From the NCBI GenBank assembly GCA_964476565.1, contig CAYZBG010000006.1, positions 1 through 64,000 on the forward strand: 64,000 nt of DNA, in the 5' to 3' direction. This DNA is from CAMAXB01 sp964476565 (GTDB lineage: Bacteria > Verrucomicrobiota > Verrucomicrobiia > Opitutales > Opitutaceae). The translations under genes were made by a program, and so were the position numbers. Shown here one piece after another: positions 8,646 through 16,737 of this stretch. The number at the start of each line of letters is the position of its first letter. The stretch's first letter is position 1. Below the pieces are notes generated by a model, which was not told where the DNA came from, ran no database searches, and saw only the letters and a program-made list of their open reading frames with translations.

Positions 8646-10495
8646 CGGGCGGGTGCGGGCTGGAGGTGCTCGAGGTCGAAGATCGCGAGCTCCGCGATGA
8701 CGGCGTTGGGGCGGAAACCGTTGTGCAGGCGATCCCAGAAAGGATGGCCGAGGAGCGGCGTAGTGCTCCCGGGCTGCGTCCAGGGCAGTGCGATCAGGCG
8801 GATGTTGTCAGCGCGAAGGGTGCCGAGCGCCGCATCGAAGGAATTTCTCCGGTCGAAGGTGGGCTGCAGGGCCGGGCTGAAGATGGGCACCGCCCGACCG
8901 CCCCGCAACGTGATGAGGGCATGATTTGCGGGGTGATCTACGACGATACCGCCGCCTTGCGCCGATTCCACCAAAGCCCGCCAAATGGGGTGGGCGCTGA
9001 TTTGGTCAAGAATCTCGCGATTCTCGCGCCAGCGTTGGGGCGTGGTTTCGGTCGGACTAAGCAGCGACTGCATGGGCAGAAACCAAGCGCGCCGGCTCGC
9101 ATCCAATGCCATCACCATCAGGAAGGCGGAGAGAGCGTATTTCAGCGCTGAATTGGATGTCGCGATCCAACCGGAGAGGGCGGCAAGCAGGGCGATGGCA
9201 GGCAGAAGCACTCGGGCTGAGTACATCCAGCCTCCGGCGGTGTAGGGGATGGACCAGAGCCAAAGCACGACGACCAAAGCGATGCCGGCAAGCACGGGCC
9301 ACGCTCGCGTGCCAAGGCGGACAGCTCCTGTGAATCCAAGTATGACGGGCGCAAGCGCGGTCGCACCGATCAAGAGGGCGATGAACGAGGCAAAACGCTC
9401 GCCATGCAGGCGAAAGGACCATGCCCGGGCGATCTCGGCCATGACCGCATCGTGCTGGGGATTGCCCGGGAAAAGCCCGCCCAGCGTCATCGGGAAGAGC
9501 GGGTTGCCCGTCAGCACCCAGGTCCGGATGTACCAAGGAGCCACCATGAGCGCCACCACACCGGTGAACAGTCCAAGGCGACGTACGGGGGTGCGGCGTA
9601 CGGCAAGCACCGCCAGGCCCAGCAACGCAAACGCCAGCCCATACTCGCGAGCGAGACCACCCAAGGCCGCGCAAGCCGCGGCCCACACAAGGCTGCCCCG
9701 GTCGTTGGTCCGGGCATGCACCTCGAGGAACGTGAGCATGCCGAGCAGGCTGATCGTGGTCAGGCCGGTTTCCTGACCGAGACTCACCGTCCACAGCACG
9801 AGGGCGCTTGAAGCCAGAACGGCAACGGGAGCGCCTCCTACTTGGTCTCCCCAATAGAGGCGACTGAGACGCTCGGCGGTGAGGCCGATCACGATGCCCT
9901 CGGCGATCAGACGTATGCCCACAAGCGTGGGAGCAATAGAACCGGTGGTGGTGTAGATCCAGAAATTGAGCGACGCAACCAGGGGCGGGATGGAGTCGCA
10001 CCACGCGTAGTATTCGAAATCGTTCGCCGAAACCGGCGGGTAGCCTGCGAGGGACTGCCGGGCCACCATCAGGCGCGCGAGGTAGTCCCAGCGGAAGCCG
10101 TTGTCGAAGCCCGAGAGCGGATCGACGATCGACTTGAGTGCGATGACGCCAAGCCCAAGCGCGCCCAGCCCCCACCAAACCCAGCGCGTTGGCGCGGATC
10201 CGACGGCTTCGCCGGTCAGGTGTGCTTCCTTGCACCGGAATCGGGCGTTGAGGAGAAAGAGCACGACGCTGATCACTCCCAATAGCAGGCCGACGGTACC
10301 GGCATGCAGCGGAAGGTTCGCAAGGGTAAGTACGAAGATGACCTGGAAAAGGATCAGCGCTGACCCGGCCAGCAAGGTCAGGGGACGCAGGGCGGAGGGA
10401 AGCAACCGACTCAGCAACCAGCCGGGCAGCGCAAACGCAGCAACTGCCAGCGACAGCCTCACCAAGGCGAGCAACGTCGGAGCAGTCGGCTCCAT
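8642..10495 (-). CDS. GT-C-like multi-pass membrane protein
   Basis: A 617-residue protein with an N-terminal run of hydrophobic segments from residue 8 on, then 'DPLSGFDNGFRWDYLARLM' in a loop, and further membrane segments up to about residue 460. The soluble tail has the pattern 'GGGIVVDHPANHALI'. The loop with acidic residues followed by a tyrosine/tryptophan-rich stretch ('NDFEYYAWCDSIPPL') resembles oligosaccharyl- or mannosyl-transferase-like proteins of undefined acceptor. ATG at 10495. First gene of a coupled pair with the next membrane protein (4-base overlap). Confidence 0.7.
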   Translation of the reverse strand: MEPTAPTLLALVRLSLAVAAFALPGWLLSRLLPSALRPLTLLAGSALILFQVIFVLTLANLPLHAGTVGLLLGVISVVLFLLNARFRCKEAHLTGEAVGSAPTRWVWWGLGALGLGVIALKSIVDPLSGFDNGFRWDYLARLMVARQSLAGYPPVSANDFEYYAWCDSIPPLVASLNFWIYTTTGSIAPTLVGIRLIAEGIVIGLTAERLSRLYWGDQVGGAPVAVLASSALVLWTVSLGQETGLTTISLLGMLTFLEVHARTNDRGSLVWAAACAALGGLAREYGLAFALLGLAVLAVRRTPVRRLGLFTGVVALMVAPWYIRTWVLTGNPLFPMTLGGLFPGNPQHDAVMAEIARAWSFRLHGERFASFIALLIGATALAPVILGFTGAVRLGTRAWPVLAGIALVVVLWLWSIPYTAGGWMYSARVLLPAIALLAALSGWIATSNSALKYALSAFLMVMALDASRRAWFLPMQSLLSPTETTPQRWRENREILDQISAHPIWRALVESAQGGGIVVDHPANHALITLRGGRAVPIFSPALQPTFDRRNSFDAALGTLRADNIRLIALPWTQPGSTTPLLGHPFWDRLHNGFRPNAVIAELAIFDLEHLQPAPAR

Positions 10496-10533
10496 CGCTA
10501 TCCAGACTGGCGCTTCATATTCCGCCGCTTTTG

Positions 10534-12594
10534 CTATGCTTGACGGGACGATTCACGCCGAACAGTTGCCCACAAAAGGCTAGCATAGAGAACTGCTGCT
10601 AGCAGAAACATCGCCTTCAAGCCGGTAATCATTGACAGTAGCTCAAGCAATCCCCCAAGAACCGCTCCAATAATGTTCCAGCCGAATGCTGTCTGGGCGT
10701 TCTCTCGGGCAGCAAAGCGAGCCGCAAACGCAAATCCACCGAACGCCACAGGAATCCCACACATCGACAGCGCAAAGAGGACTTTGGCCCAGTTCGCTAC
10801 CGGTGCAATTTCCCTGAGCGGTACGAGAGCCACTACGATCAACGTAACGGTCACTAATGTAAGAGATAGCCGTGTCTTGATTGGCCATTTACGGGCCATC
10901 AACGTTGCTGTGACCAAGGCAAAAAGTATACTCGCAAAAACAACACCACTTGTTCGCCAAGTTGCTCCGAAAAGTAGATTTAATTCGGTAACAAATGCCG
11001 TCTCAAGCAAGAGAAATGCGGCGCCGAAAGCCATCATCTCCCAGTCAATGCGACCATTGAAAAAATCGGTTCTTAGCGAACTGGAAAGACAAATCAAGAG
11101 CACTAACGTAAACAGAACGACCAGTCCTGCAACCTTCATATAAAATACCGGGATGGTATGATGGTTGAGGTACAAGTACGGCCAATCGTCAGTAGGGGTG
11201 GGAGTACCTTTCCTTAATTGCTCAAGCTCTATGTCGCGAAAGGTGGGATTATCCTTGAGGTGGGCCACACCAGGCCCGGCAAGGAACAATTTGTTGAAAA
11301 GGTGATAGTTGTTGGAGTGAAGAAGAGGAGGCTCTTCAAATGCTTCGCGCAGAATGGAGAAAAGCCGTGCGTCCATATTCCGGTCTGCCGACATAAAATA
11401 GAGCGCCATCGCGCCGTCCTTAGCCAAGCGGGACCGGGCTGCTCGCATGCATTCGACAGTATAGACAAAGTTATCGAGCCGGACGTTCGAGAGTGCAGAT
11501 AGCCTCGTCATCGAATCAAGCGTACCAAAAACGATGAAGTCGAACTCAGTCTCGGTGTTCTCAAGAAATGCACGTGCGTCCGTATTGTGAATGGTTACGC
11601 GCGAATCGTCGTACGGACGCGCGGGATGGCTTTTGCGACCGATCTCCAAGATGACAGGATCAATTTCGACTGCATGAACCTCGCTCACACCAGCATCCAG
11701 CAGCACGGCGACATCATTGCCGGTTCCGGCACCCAAGACCAAGGCCCGGCGAGGGACTTTGGTGAGGCTCGAAACTCCAAGACGATAGCCTTGTCCAATG
11801 TGAATGGCTAGTGTGGAGGGCGGGATTGGAGGGGTCTTTCGTAGATCTATTGCTACCTGATGGAGCGAACCATTGGTGAGTACGCTGACCGCGCCGGTTG
11901 GCGTGGTTTGGGTGCGGAAGCCGTAGTAGGGGCTGTATCTGTCTGCCGAGTCGAAGACATGCACGCACAGGACAAGTACCGCTGAAGCCAAACCAAACAA
12001 CAGTCGCGCGCGAAAGATTGACGGTACGATTCCAAATACAGCTAGAAATCCTGTAGAGAACCAGACCACCGGGCGAGTGCCGATCTCGGACATCATTAAG
12101 AACGCAAGAACTCCGCTTAACGAGCCAAACAAGTCGATGGCGTAGCCGGTTAGAGGTTGCCCGTGATTCTTAAAAAGAGCAAGGCGACGCCCTATCTCGC
12201 TGCCGAGGGGGATAAATGCAATCGCGACCATTATAAACAGTGCAATTACAGGCGCAACCACGCTATCTACGACTGGGGCGTCCTTCCCTAAGTCATAATA
12301 TAAAAGCCATAGGTGTTCTGTTTGGTCGCTTGATGTAAAGACAATCTTACCCAATACGATTCCACTTCCCACAACTAATATCATTCCTGCTGCGAGCCTT
12401 ATCGCGCCGCCACTATTAATCAAAGCGCCGACACCCAAGCCTAGAAAGGAGGCAATAAGTATCAGGTTAGGAAAATATGCTGCGACCCGTACTTGACCGG
12501 GTAACCACCTTATTAAAGCAAGCTCAAGGCAAAGGGCGGCGAATGACGCTAGGAAGAGTTCCAGTCCAGCTCGACTTAATGGTGTGGCTTTCAT
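10534..12594 (-). CDS. Membrane-bound spermidine synthase-like protein
   Basis: A 686-residue protein in three parts: an N-terminal block of about seven membrane segments ('LELFLASFAALCLELALIRW'), a Rossmann domain with 'ALVLGAGTGNDVAVLLDAG' and 'VHAVEIDPVILEIG' near residues 265-300 followed by 'NTDARAFLENT', and a C-terminal block of membrane segments. This is the arrangement of the large membrane-anchored spermidine/spermine synthase-like family, whose reaction is generally unproven. GC content falls to about 47-50 percent on the lines I counted, against about 65 percent elsewhere, which suggests recent acquisition. ATG at 12594. Confidence 0.8.
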   Translation of the reverse strand: MKATPLSRAGLELFLASFAALCLELALIRWLPGQVRVAAYFPNLILIASFLGLGVGALINSGGAIRLAAGMILVVGSGIVLGKIVFTSSDQTEHLWLLYYDLGKDAPVVDSVVAPVIALFIMVAIAFIPLGSEIGRRLALFKNHGQPLTGYAIDLFGSLSGVLAFLMMSEIGTRPVVWFSTGFLAVFGIVPSIFRARLLFGLASAVLVLCVHVFDSADRYSPYYGFRTQTTPTGAVSVLTNGSLHQVAIDLRKTPPIPPSTLAIHIGQGYRLGVSSLTKVPRRALVLGAGTGNDVAVLLDAGVSEVHAVEIDPVILEIGRKSHPARPYDDSRVTIHNTDARAFLENTETEFDFIVFGTLDSMTRLSALSNVRLDNFVYTVECMRAARSRLAKDGAMALYFMSADRNMDARLFSILREAFEEPPLLHSNNYHLFNKLFLAGPGVAHLKDNPTFRDIELEQLRKGTPTPTDDWPYLYLNHHTIPVFYMKVAGLVVLFTLVLLICLSSSLRTDFFNGRIDWEMMAFGAAFLLLETAFVTELNLLFGATWRTSGVVFASILFALVTATLMARKWPIKTRLSLTLVTVTLIVVALVPLREIAPVANWAKVLFALSMCGIPVAFGGFAFAARFAARENAQTAFGWNIIGAVLGGLLELLSMITGLKAMFLLAAVLYASLLWATVRRESSRQA

Positions 12595-12778
12595 TCAAAC
12601 TAAGGATTAAGTCGCACGACCAGAATAGCTGAGCAAAGAGTCTTGAAGGAGCCGGAATAGAGTCGCTGATGGTAGAGTCGTTTGCTGAGCGAAATAAGTT
12701 TCCCAACAGGTGTAGGAAGTTCGGGGTGGCGACGAACAAAGTACTATAGCTCCGATGTCCTTATGAACTAAGTTCATG
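12595..12778. other. AT-richer intergenic stretch
   Basis: 184 bases between two minus-strand genes, sharing the low GC of the gene to its left. It should carry the promoter of the spermidine-synthase-like gene, but I see no convincing -35/-10 pair and no terminator hairpin for the GT2 gene on its right. Confidence 0.5.
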
Positions 12779-13468
12779 TCACCGTAGTAGATTGTACTTC
12801 ACGATCGCGTAGATCGCTCGAAAGCCGTCCTTCCAACCGATCTTCTTTCCTTCCTTGTAGGTGCGGCCGTAGTACGAGATGCCGACTTCGTAGATGACGC
12901 AGTCCAGCTTGGCGACTTTGGCCGTGATCTCGGGCTCGAAGCCGAATCGGTTCTCCTCGATCTTGATTTTCTGCAGCACGTCGCGACGGAAGACTTTATA
13001 ACACGTCTCCATGTCGGTCAGATTGAGGTTCGTCGCCATGTTCGAGAGCAACGTGAGGAACTTGTTGCCGACCATGTGCCAGAAATAGACCACGCGATGA
13101 GCGTCACCGCCGGCGAAGCGCGAGCCGAAGACCACGTCCGCCTTGCCGTCCTCGATCGGCCGGAGCAGGCGCGGATACTCGTTCGGGTCGTACTCCAAAT
13201 CGGCGTCCTGAACCACGACGACGTCGCCCGTGGCGGCGGCAAATCCCGTGCGCAACGCGGCCCCCTTCCCTTGGTTCACGTCATGGTACAGCACTTTGTC
13301 GACCAAGGGTTCAATCTCGGCGCGAAGCAGGTCCCGTGTCCCGTCCCGCGAACAGTCGTCTACGACAATGATTTCCTTGTGTGCGACGGGTGCCGCCCGC
13401 ACTCGATCAACAATGCCGCGGATGGTGCCTAGTTCGTTGAAACAGGGGATGACGACCGAAAGCTTCAT
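12779..13468 (-). CDS. Family 2 glycosyltransferase (DPM1-like, soluble)
   Basis: 229 residues from ATG 13468, where the domain begins with 'MKLSVVIPCFNELGTIRGIV'; a longer frame to 13690 adds 74 residues that do not look like protein. GT-A motifs: 'EIIVVDDCSRDGTRD', 'NQGKGAALRTGF', 'VVVVQDADLEYDPNEYPRLL', 'VVFGSRF'. No C-terminal membrane segment, so it resembles short dolichyl-phosphate mannose synthase-like enzymes, with the C-terminal 'GRTYKEGKKIGWKDG' often seen in bacterial homologues. It probably makes a polyprenyl-phosphate sugar for the GT-C proteins in this cluster. Confidence 0.9.
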   Translation of the reverse strand: MKLSVVIPCFNELGTIRGIVDRVRAAPVAHKEIIVVDDCSRDGTRDLLRAEIEPLVDKVLYHDVNQGKGAALRTGFAAATGDVVVVQDADLEYDPNEYPRLLRPIEDGKADVVFGSRFAGGDAHRVVYFWHMVGNKFLTLLSNMATNLNLTDMETCYKVFRRDVLQKIKIEENRFGFEPEITAKVAKLDCVIYEVGISYYGRTYKEGKKIGWKDGFRAIYAIVKYNLLR

Positions 13469-13483
13469 GCACGCTGGTGGGGG

Positions 13484-13498
13484 GCACGCTAGGCGTGC
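13484..13498 (-). promoter_or_regulatory. Small hairpin upstream of the GT2 start
   Basis: Perfect 6-bp arms GCACGC and GCGTGC around a TAG loop, 15 bases before the start at 13468. A leader hairpin or operator is possible; nothing else supports either. Confidence 0.2.
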
Positions 13499-13640
13499 TG
13501 ACCGGGCTTGGAAGCTTTTTGCGTTTCCGATCATGGCTTTCACGAGCGGTTTACCCATGAACCACGTCGATTTTGGCCCTGACTGGTGACCGGTGCCGGC
13601 CCGGGACGCTGGGGTGCCTCCTCCCGATACAAGCGGGAAA

Positions 13641-13648
13641 CACCCTAT
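13641..13648 (+). promoter_or_regulatory. CACCCTAT element before first small membrane gene
   Basis: This octamer begins 42 bases before the ATG at 13683, and the same octamer begins 45 bases before the next small gene (13951). In this copy CACCC pairs with GGGTG 20 bases downstream. The repetition suggests a duplicated promoter or regulator site. Confidence 0.35.
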
Positions 13649-13682
13649 TCTTGCCCAACGCAACGGGGTGTATTGTACGTCT

Positions 13683-13913
13683 ATGACCACGATCCTCGTC
13701 CTTGCTCTATGCTACGTGGTGGCTGCGTCTGTGTTTCTCCGCTGGATGAAATCCCACGCGCCCGAGGGCTATGAAACCGAGGAAGAGGGCTTTGTCATGA
13801 CGGCTCGCCCCCCGGCGGTGGAAAAAGCGCCGGTGCTGACCTCCCAGTCGGAGGGCGTTCGCCCCGCGTGGCTGGGGGCATCCGCCAACGAAGTCCATTT
13901 GCGCAGTTCCTGA
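13683..13913 (+). CDS. Small single-pass membrane protein (copy 1)
   Basis: 76 residues from ATG 13683; a longer frame begins at 13593 but its extra residues are proline-rich and lack a membrane segment. Residues 3-20 ('TILVLALCYVVAASVFL') form one membrane helix, followed by a short acidic stretch 'GYETEEEGFVM' and a soluble tail. The next gene has the same plan (helix, then GFE...GFV). No family recognised. Such small proteins can be subunits or modulators of membrane complexes, but no partner is evident. It diverges from the GT2 gene. Confidence 0.6.
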   Translation: MTTILVLALCYVVAASVFLRWMKSHAPEGYETEEEGFVMTARPPAVEKAPVLTSQSEGVRPAWLGASANEVHLRSS

Positions 13914-13950
13914 TCGTTTGGGTGATGCATCCCGGCCTGACCGAGGTGTT

Positions 13951-13958
13951 CACCCTAT
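13951..13958 (+). promoter_or_regulatory. CACCCTAT element before second small membrane gene
   Basis: Second copy of the octamer, beginning 45 bases before the ATG at 13996. ACCCTA also pairs with TAGGGT at 13981-13986, nine bases before the start. Confidence 0.35.
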
Positions 13959-13995
13959 GTCGAAACGAGCCAAAGTGCGGTAGGGTAAGGTCGCA

Positions 13996-14166
13996 ATGGT
14001 GACCGCCCTCTTCCTATCCCTCGTCTACGTGCTCGTCGCGGCCGCATTCGTCGCCGCCGTGCGTGGATGCAGCGTGGATGGTTTTGAGGATGCCCAGAAG
14101 GGGTTCGTCATCCTTCCGACCGCTTCAGGCGGAAGCTCGCAGCCGGATCGTCACCCGGGTTGCTGA
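13996..14166 (+). CDS. Small single-pass membrane protein (copy 2)
   Basis: 56 residues, ATG 13996 to TGA 14164-14166. Residues 3-21 are a membrane helix ('TALFLSLVYVLVAAAFVAAV'), followed by 'GFEDAQKGFVILP', which matches the spacing of 'GYETEEEGFVM' in the preceding gene. With the shared upstream CACCCTAT element this looks like a tandem duplicate. It is short enough to be missed by standard gene callers. A run of seven T (about 14210-14216) lies downstream but without a good stem. Confidence 0.5.
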   Translation: MVTALFLSLVYVLVAAAFVAAVRGCSVDGFEDAQKGFVILPTASGGSSQPDRHPGC

Positions 14167-14242
14167 ACCGAACCGGGCGCACGGGTCAGGTCGCGGCTCA
14201 AGGGCTCGCTTTTTTTGTTCCCGTGCCTTTGCTGCTGGGTCG

Positions 14243-14905
14243 ATGTTGCCTGCCCCAACCCCTTGGCGACGGCGGTTCGGCGCCTGTCGTGATGTTTCGC
14301 TCACGGCTCTCCTGTGCGGGGTGCTTGGCGCATCGGTAGCTTCCTCGGTCTGCGCCCAGTCCCTGCCCCAGGTGGAGCGAGGGTTTTTTCCGGATTCCCG
14401 TCCGAACGCCTTGGTCGTCGGTTTCTCCGGCGGGCTGAGCGTCTGTTACGATCCGGTCCGTGGCGGTCTGAATTATGCGTGGACCGGCTACATCGATGTG
14501 AGCCCGATCCGTCCGGGTCTCGGCAAGGTGATCAAGGCGGCGGAGCCGCTCGGTCGAGTCGTGTATCGCGAATCCGGTGACGCGCCGATTCGGCTGGGCG
14601 ATCCCCGGCGCAGTCCTGAGGTTCGCCTGCGGGGCTACACCCTCGGCCCGGACCGAATCGAGTTCAGTTACCTGATCGACGGTGTGGAGGTGCGCGAAGA
14701 GATCCGGCCGCGTCCGGGCGGGGATGGATTAACCCGACGTTTTCGGTATCCGGTGTCGGCCGGTCCGCTTTGGTATGTCACCGCCACCCGCGATGGCGCG
14801 TCCGTGATCGCACCGGGTGCCACGCCGAGGGTCGATGGCCTTCGATTCGACGCAGGGTCCGGCGGCGATGTCACTGTCGACCTGATATGGGAGCGCAACC
14901 TGTGA
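14243..14905 (+). CDS. Secreted protein of unknown function
   Basis: 220 residues from ATG 14243, chosen because it places a positively charged N-terminus before 'LTALLCGVLGASVASSVCAQS', a signal peptide likely cut after Ala. A longer frame to 14063 adds non-conserved residues. The mature part ('NALVVGFSGGLSVCYDPVRGGLNYAWTGYIDV', read in short pieces) is rich in beta strand and resembles the small domain that accompanies large heme/beta-propeller dehydrogenases in Verrucomicrobia and Planctomycetes. It overlaps the next gene, so the two products probably act together in the periplasm. Confidence 0.65.
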   Translation: MLPAPTPWRRRFGACRDVSLTALLCGVLGASVASSVCAQSLPQVERGFFPDSRPNALVVGFSGGLSVCYDPVRGGLNYAWTGYIDVSPIRPGLGKVIKAAEPLGRVVYRESGDAPIRLGDPRRSPEVRLRGYTLGPDRIEFSYLIDGVEVREEIRPRPGGDGLTRRFRYPVSAGPLWYVTATRDGASVIAPGATPRVDGLRFDAGSGGDVTVDLIWERNL

Positions 14906-16737
14906 TCTTGCGTCCGAGTACGGCCGTTTTCGCCCTGATCACCGCCTTGGCGGCCTCTGCCGCCTACCATGTTGAGTCGGTGCCGTACCCTCCGGAAATG
15001 CGCGGCGGCGTTTCGGGCGTCGCATTTGCGCCGCAGGGCTCGCTGGTGGTGACGACCCGGATGGGCGAGGTGTGGCGGCGCGACGCGAGCACCGGGCAGT
15101 GGCGGCGATTTGCCTGGGGGCTCAACGAACCGCTGGGCGTGCATGCCGAATCGGACACGGCCGTGGTGGTGGCCCATAAACCCGAGCTGTTGCGGCTCGT
15201 GGATACGAACGCCGACGGGGAAGCCGACACCTTCTCCGTGCTCAATGACGACTGGGGCGTCACCCAGAATTACCACGAGCTCTTCTTCGGACTGCGTCGT
15301 ACGGCGGCGGGGGAATACCTCGGAGCGTTGTCCCTGGCCTCGGGTGGCGAACGCGATGCGCTTCAGCCGTCCGATGTCCGGGGACGAATCGACACCGCCG
15401 ACCCGTTGGTGCGCACGGCCCATCACGCGCCCGTACCGTGGCGGGGCTGGGCGGTGAAGATCACGGCCGAGGGCCAGCTCGTACCGCTTGCCGCCGGCCT
15501 CCGGCAGCCCAACGGGATCGGGCTCAGCCCCGACGGAGCATTCTTCGTCACGGACAATCAGGGCGACTGGAAGCCCACCTGCGGCCTCATCCATGTCGAG
15601 GAGGGCGATTTTCTCGGACATCCGGCCGGATTGAAATGGGGGCCCGCCTACGATCCGAGCGCGCTTACCGCCGAAGCGCTCTGGCGCCGGTACAAGGCAC
15701 CGGCCGTGGTCTTTCCGCACGGACCGGCCGGGGTGTCGGCAGGCGAACCGGTGTGGGACCAGACCGGCGGCCGCTTCGGTCCGTTCTCGGGCCAGGTTTT
15801 TGTGGGAGATTTTTCCAGCATGGTCCTCCGGGTCAGCCTCGAGCAGGTGGCCGGAGCATGGCAGGGGGCCGTGTATCCGTTTTTGGGACGGGCCGATCTG
15901 CCGGGCACGGTTACAGGGGTGCGGCTGGCGGCGGGGAATACCCGGCTGGCCTTCGCTCCCGATGGAAGTCTCTACACCGGGCAGACGGGGGGCTGGGGCG
16001 GCGGCAGCGATGGGCTGCAGCGCATCAGCTGGGATGGTGTCGCCGCGCCCGAGATGAAGGACGTGACGCTGACGCAAAACGGGTTTCGCGTGCGTTTCAC
16101 CGAGCCCATGGATCCCGCCACCCTGACGGCGGCGAACTTCCAATTCACCCGGTTTCGCCTGTATTATCATTCCGACTACGGTTCGCCCTGGGTGGATGAG
16201 GCCCCGGTGTCGGTACAGGCCGTCGAGGTGGCGGCCGGTGGTCGCGAGGCCGTGCTCACACTCTCGGAATTGGCGGTGGGTTTCGTGTACGAGCTTTCCG
16301 TGCCCGCCTTGCGTACCGTGATGGGGGCGCCGCTGGCCAATCCGCTGGCCTACTACACCGCGAACCGTCTCCACTCAGGGGAGGTGGCGGTCGGCGGGAC
16401 GACCCGCCTGCCTCGGCCCGACGAAGGGGCGGCCAACGTGAAGGACATGCAAGGCGGCCGGTTGACGGGCGAAGCGCTCGTGGCCGCGGGGGAAACCGTG
16501 TACAAACTTTACTGCCTCGCCTGTCATCAGGCCGATGGTCGCGGCCTGCCCGGCGGCGCGGCCAATTTTGTGGACGATCCGACGCGGCTGGCAAAAACGG
16601 ATGAGGAGCTCCTGGCGGTGATCGTGCGGGGCAACGAGGCGAAGGGCATGCCGGCCTTTGGCGCGTTCATCGGGCCTGGCCAGCGCCGGGCTGCGCTCGC
16701 CTACATCCGGGCGAAGTTCGGAGCGCCGGCTCCCTAA
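14887..16737 (+). CDS. Beta-propeller dehydrogenase-like protein with C-terminal cytochrome c
   Basis: 616 residues from ATG 14887. A GTG at 14902 is a good alternative: it has GGGAG eight bases upstream and overlaps the previous stop as GTGA. The signal peptide is 'STAVFALITALAASAAY'. The body is a sorbosone/glucose dehydrogenase-like six-bladed propeller ('GLRQPNGIGLSPDGAFFVTD', 'LAFAPDGSLYTGQ'), then an Ig-like 'VRFTEPMDPATLTAANF' region, then a class I cytochrome c with heme site C-L-A-C-H and a likely Met ligand in 'GNEAKGMPAFG'. It probably oxidises a sugar or alcohol in the periplasm and passes electrons to its own heme; the substrate is unknown. Confidence 0.8.
   Translation: MGAQPVILRPSTAVFALITALAASAAYHVESVPYPPEMRGGVSGVAFAPQGSLVVTTRMGEVWRRDASTGQWRRFAWGLNEPLGVHAESDTAVVVAHKPELLRLVDTNADGEADTFSVLNDDWGVTQNYHELFFGLRRTAAGEYLGALSLASGGERDALQPSDVRGRIDTADPLVRTAHHAPVPWRGWAVKITAEGQLVPLAAGLRQPNGIGLSPDGAFFVTDNQGDWKPTCGLIHVEEGDFLGHPAGLKWGPAYDPSALTAEALWRRYKAPAVVFPHGPAGVSAGEPVWDQTGGRFGPFSGQVFVGDFSSMVLRVSLEQVAGAWQGAVYPFLGRADLPGTVTGVRLAAGNTRLAFAPDGSLYTGQTGGWGGGSDGLQRISWDGVAAPEMKDVTLTQNGFRVRFTEPMDPATLTAANFQFTRFRLYYHSDYGSPWVDEAPVSVQAVEVAAGGREAVLTLSELAVGFVYELSVPALRTVMGAPLANPLAYYTANRLHSGEVAVGGTTRLPRPDEGAANVKDMQGGRLTGEALVAAGETVYKLYCLACHQADGRGLPGGAANFVDDPTRLAKTDEELLAVIVRGNEAKGMPAFGAFIGPGQRRAALAYIRAKFGAPAP

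Noticed and set aside
14202..14216. Terminator after the second small membrane gene
   Set aside because: There is a run of seven T, but I could not find a stem of more than a few base pairs in front of it.
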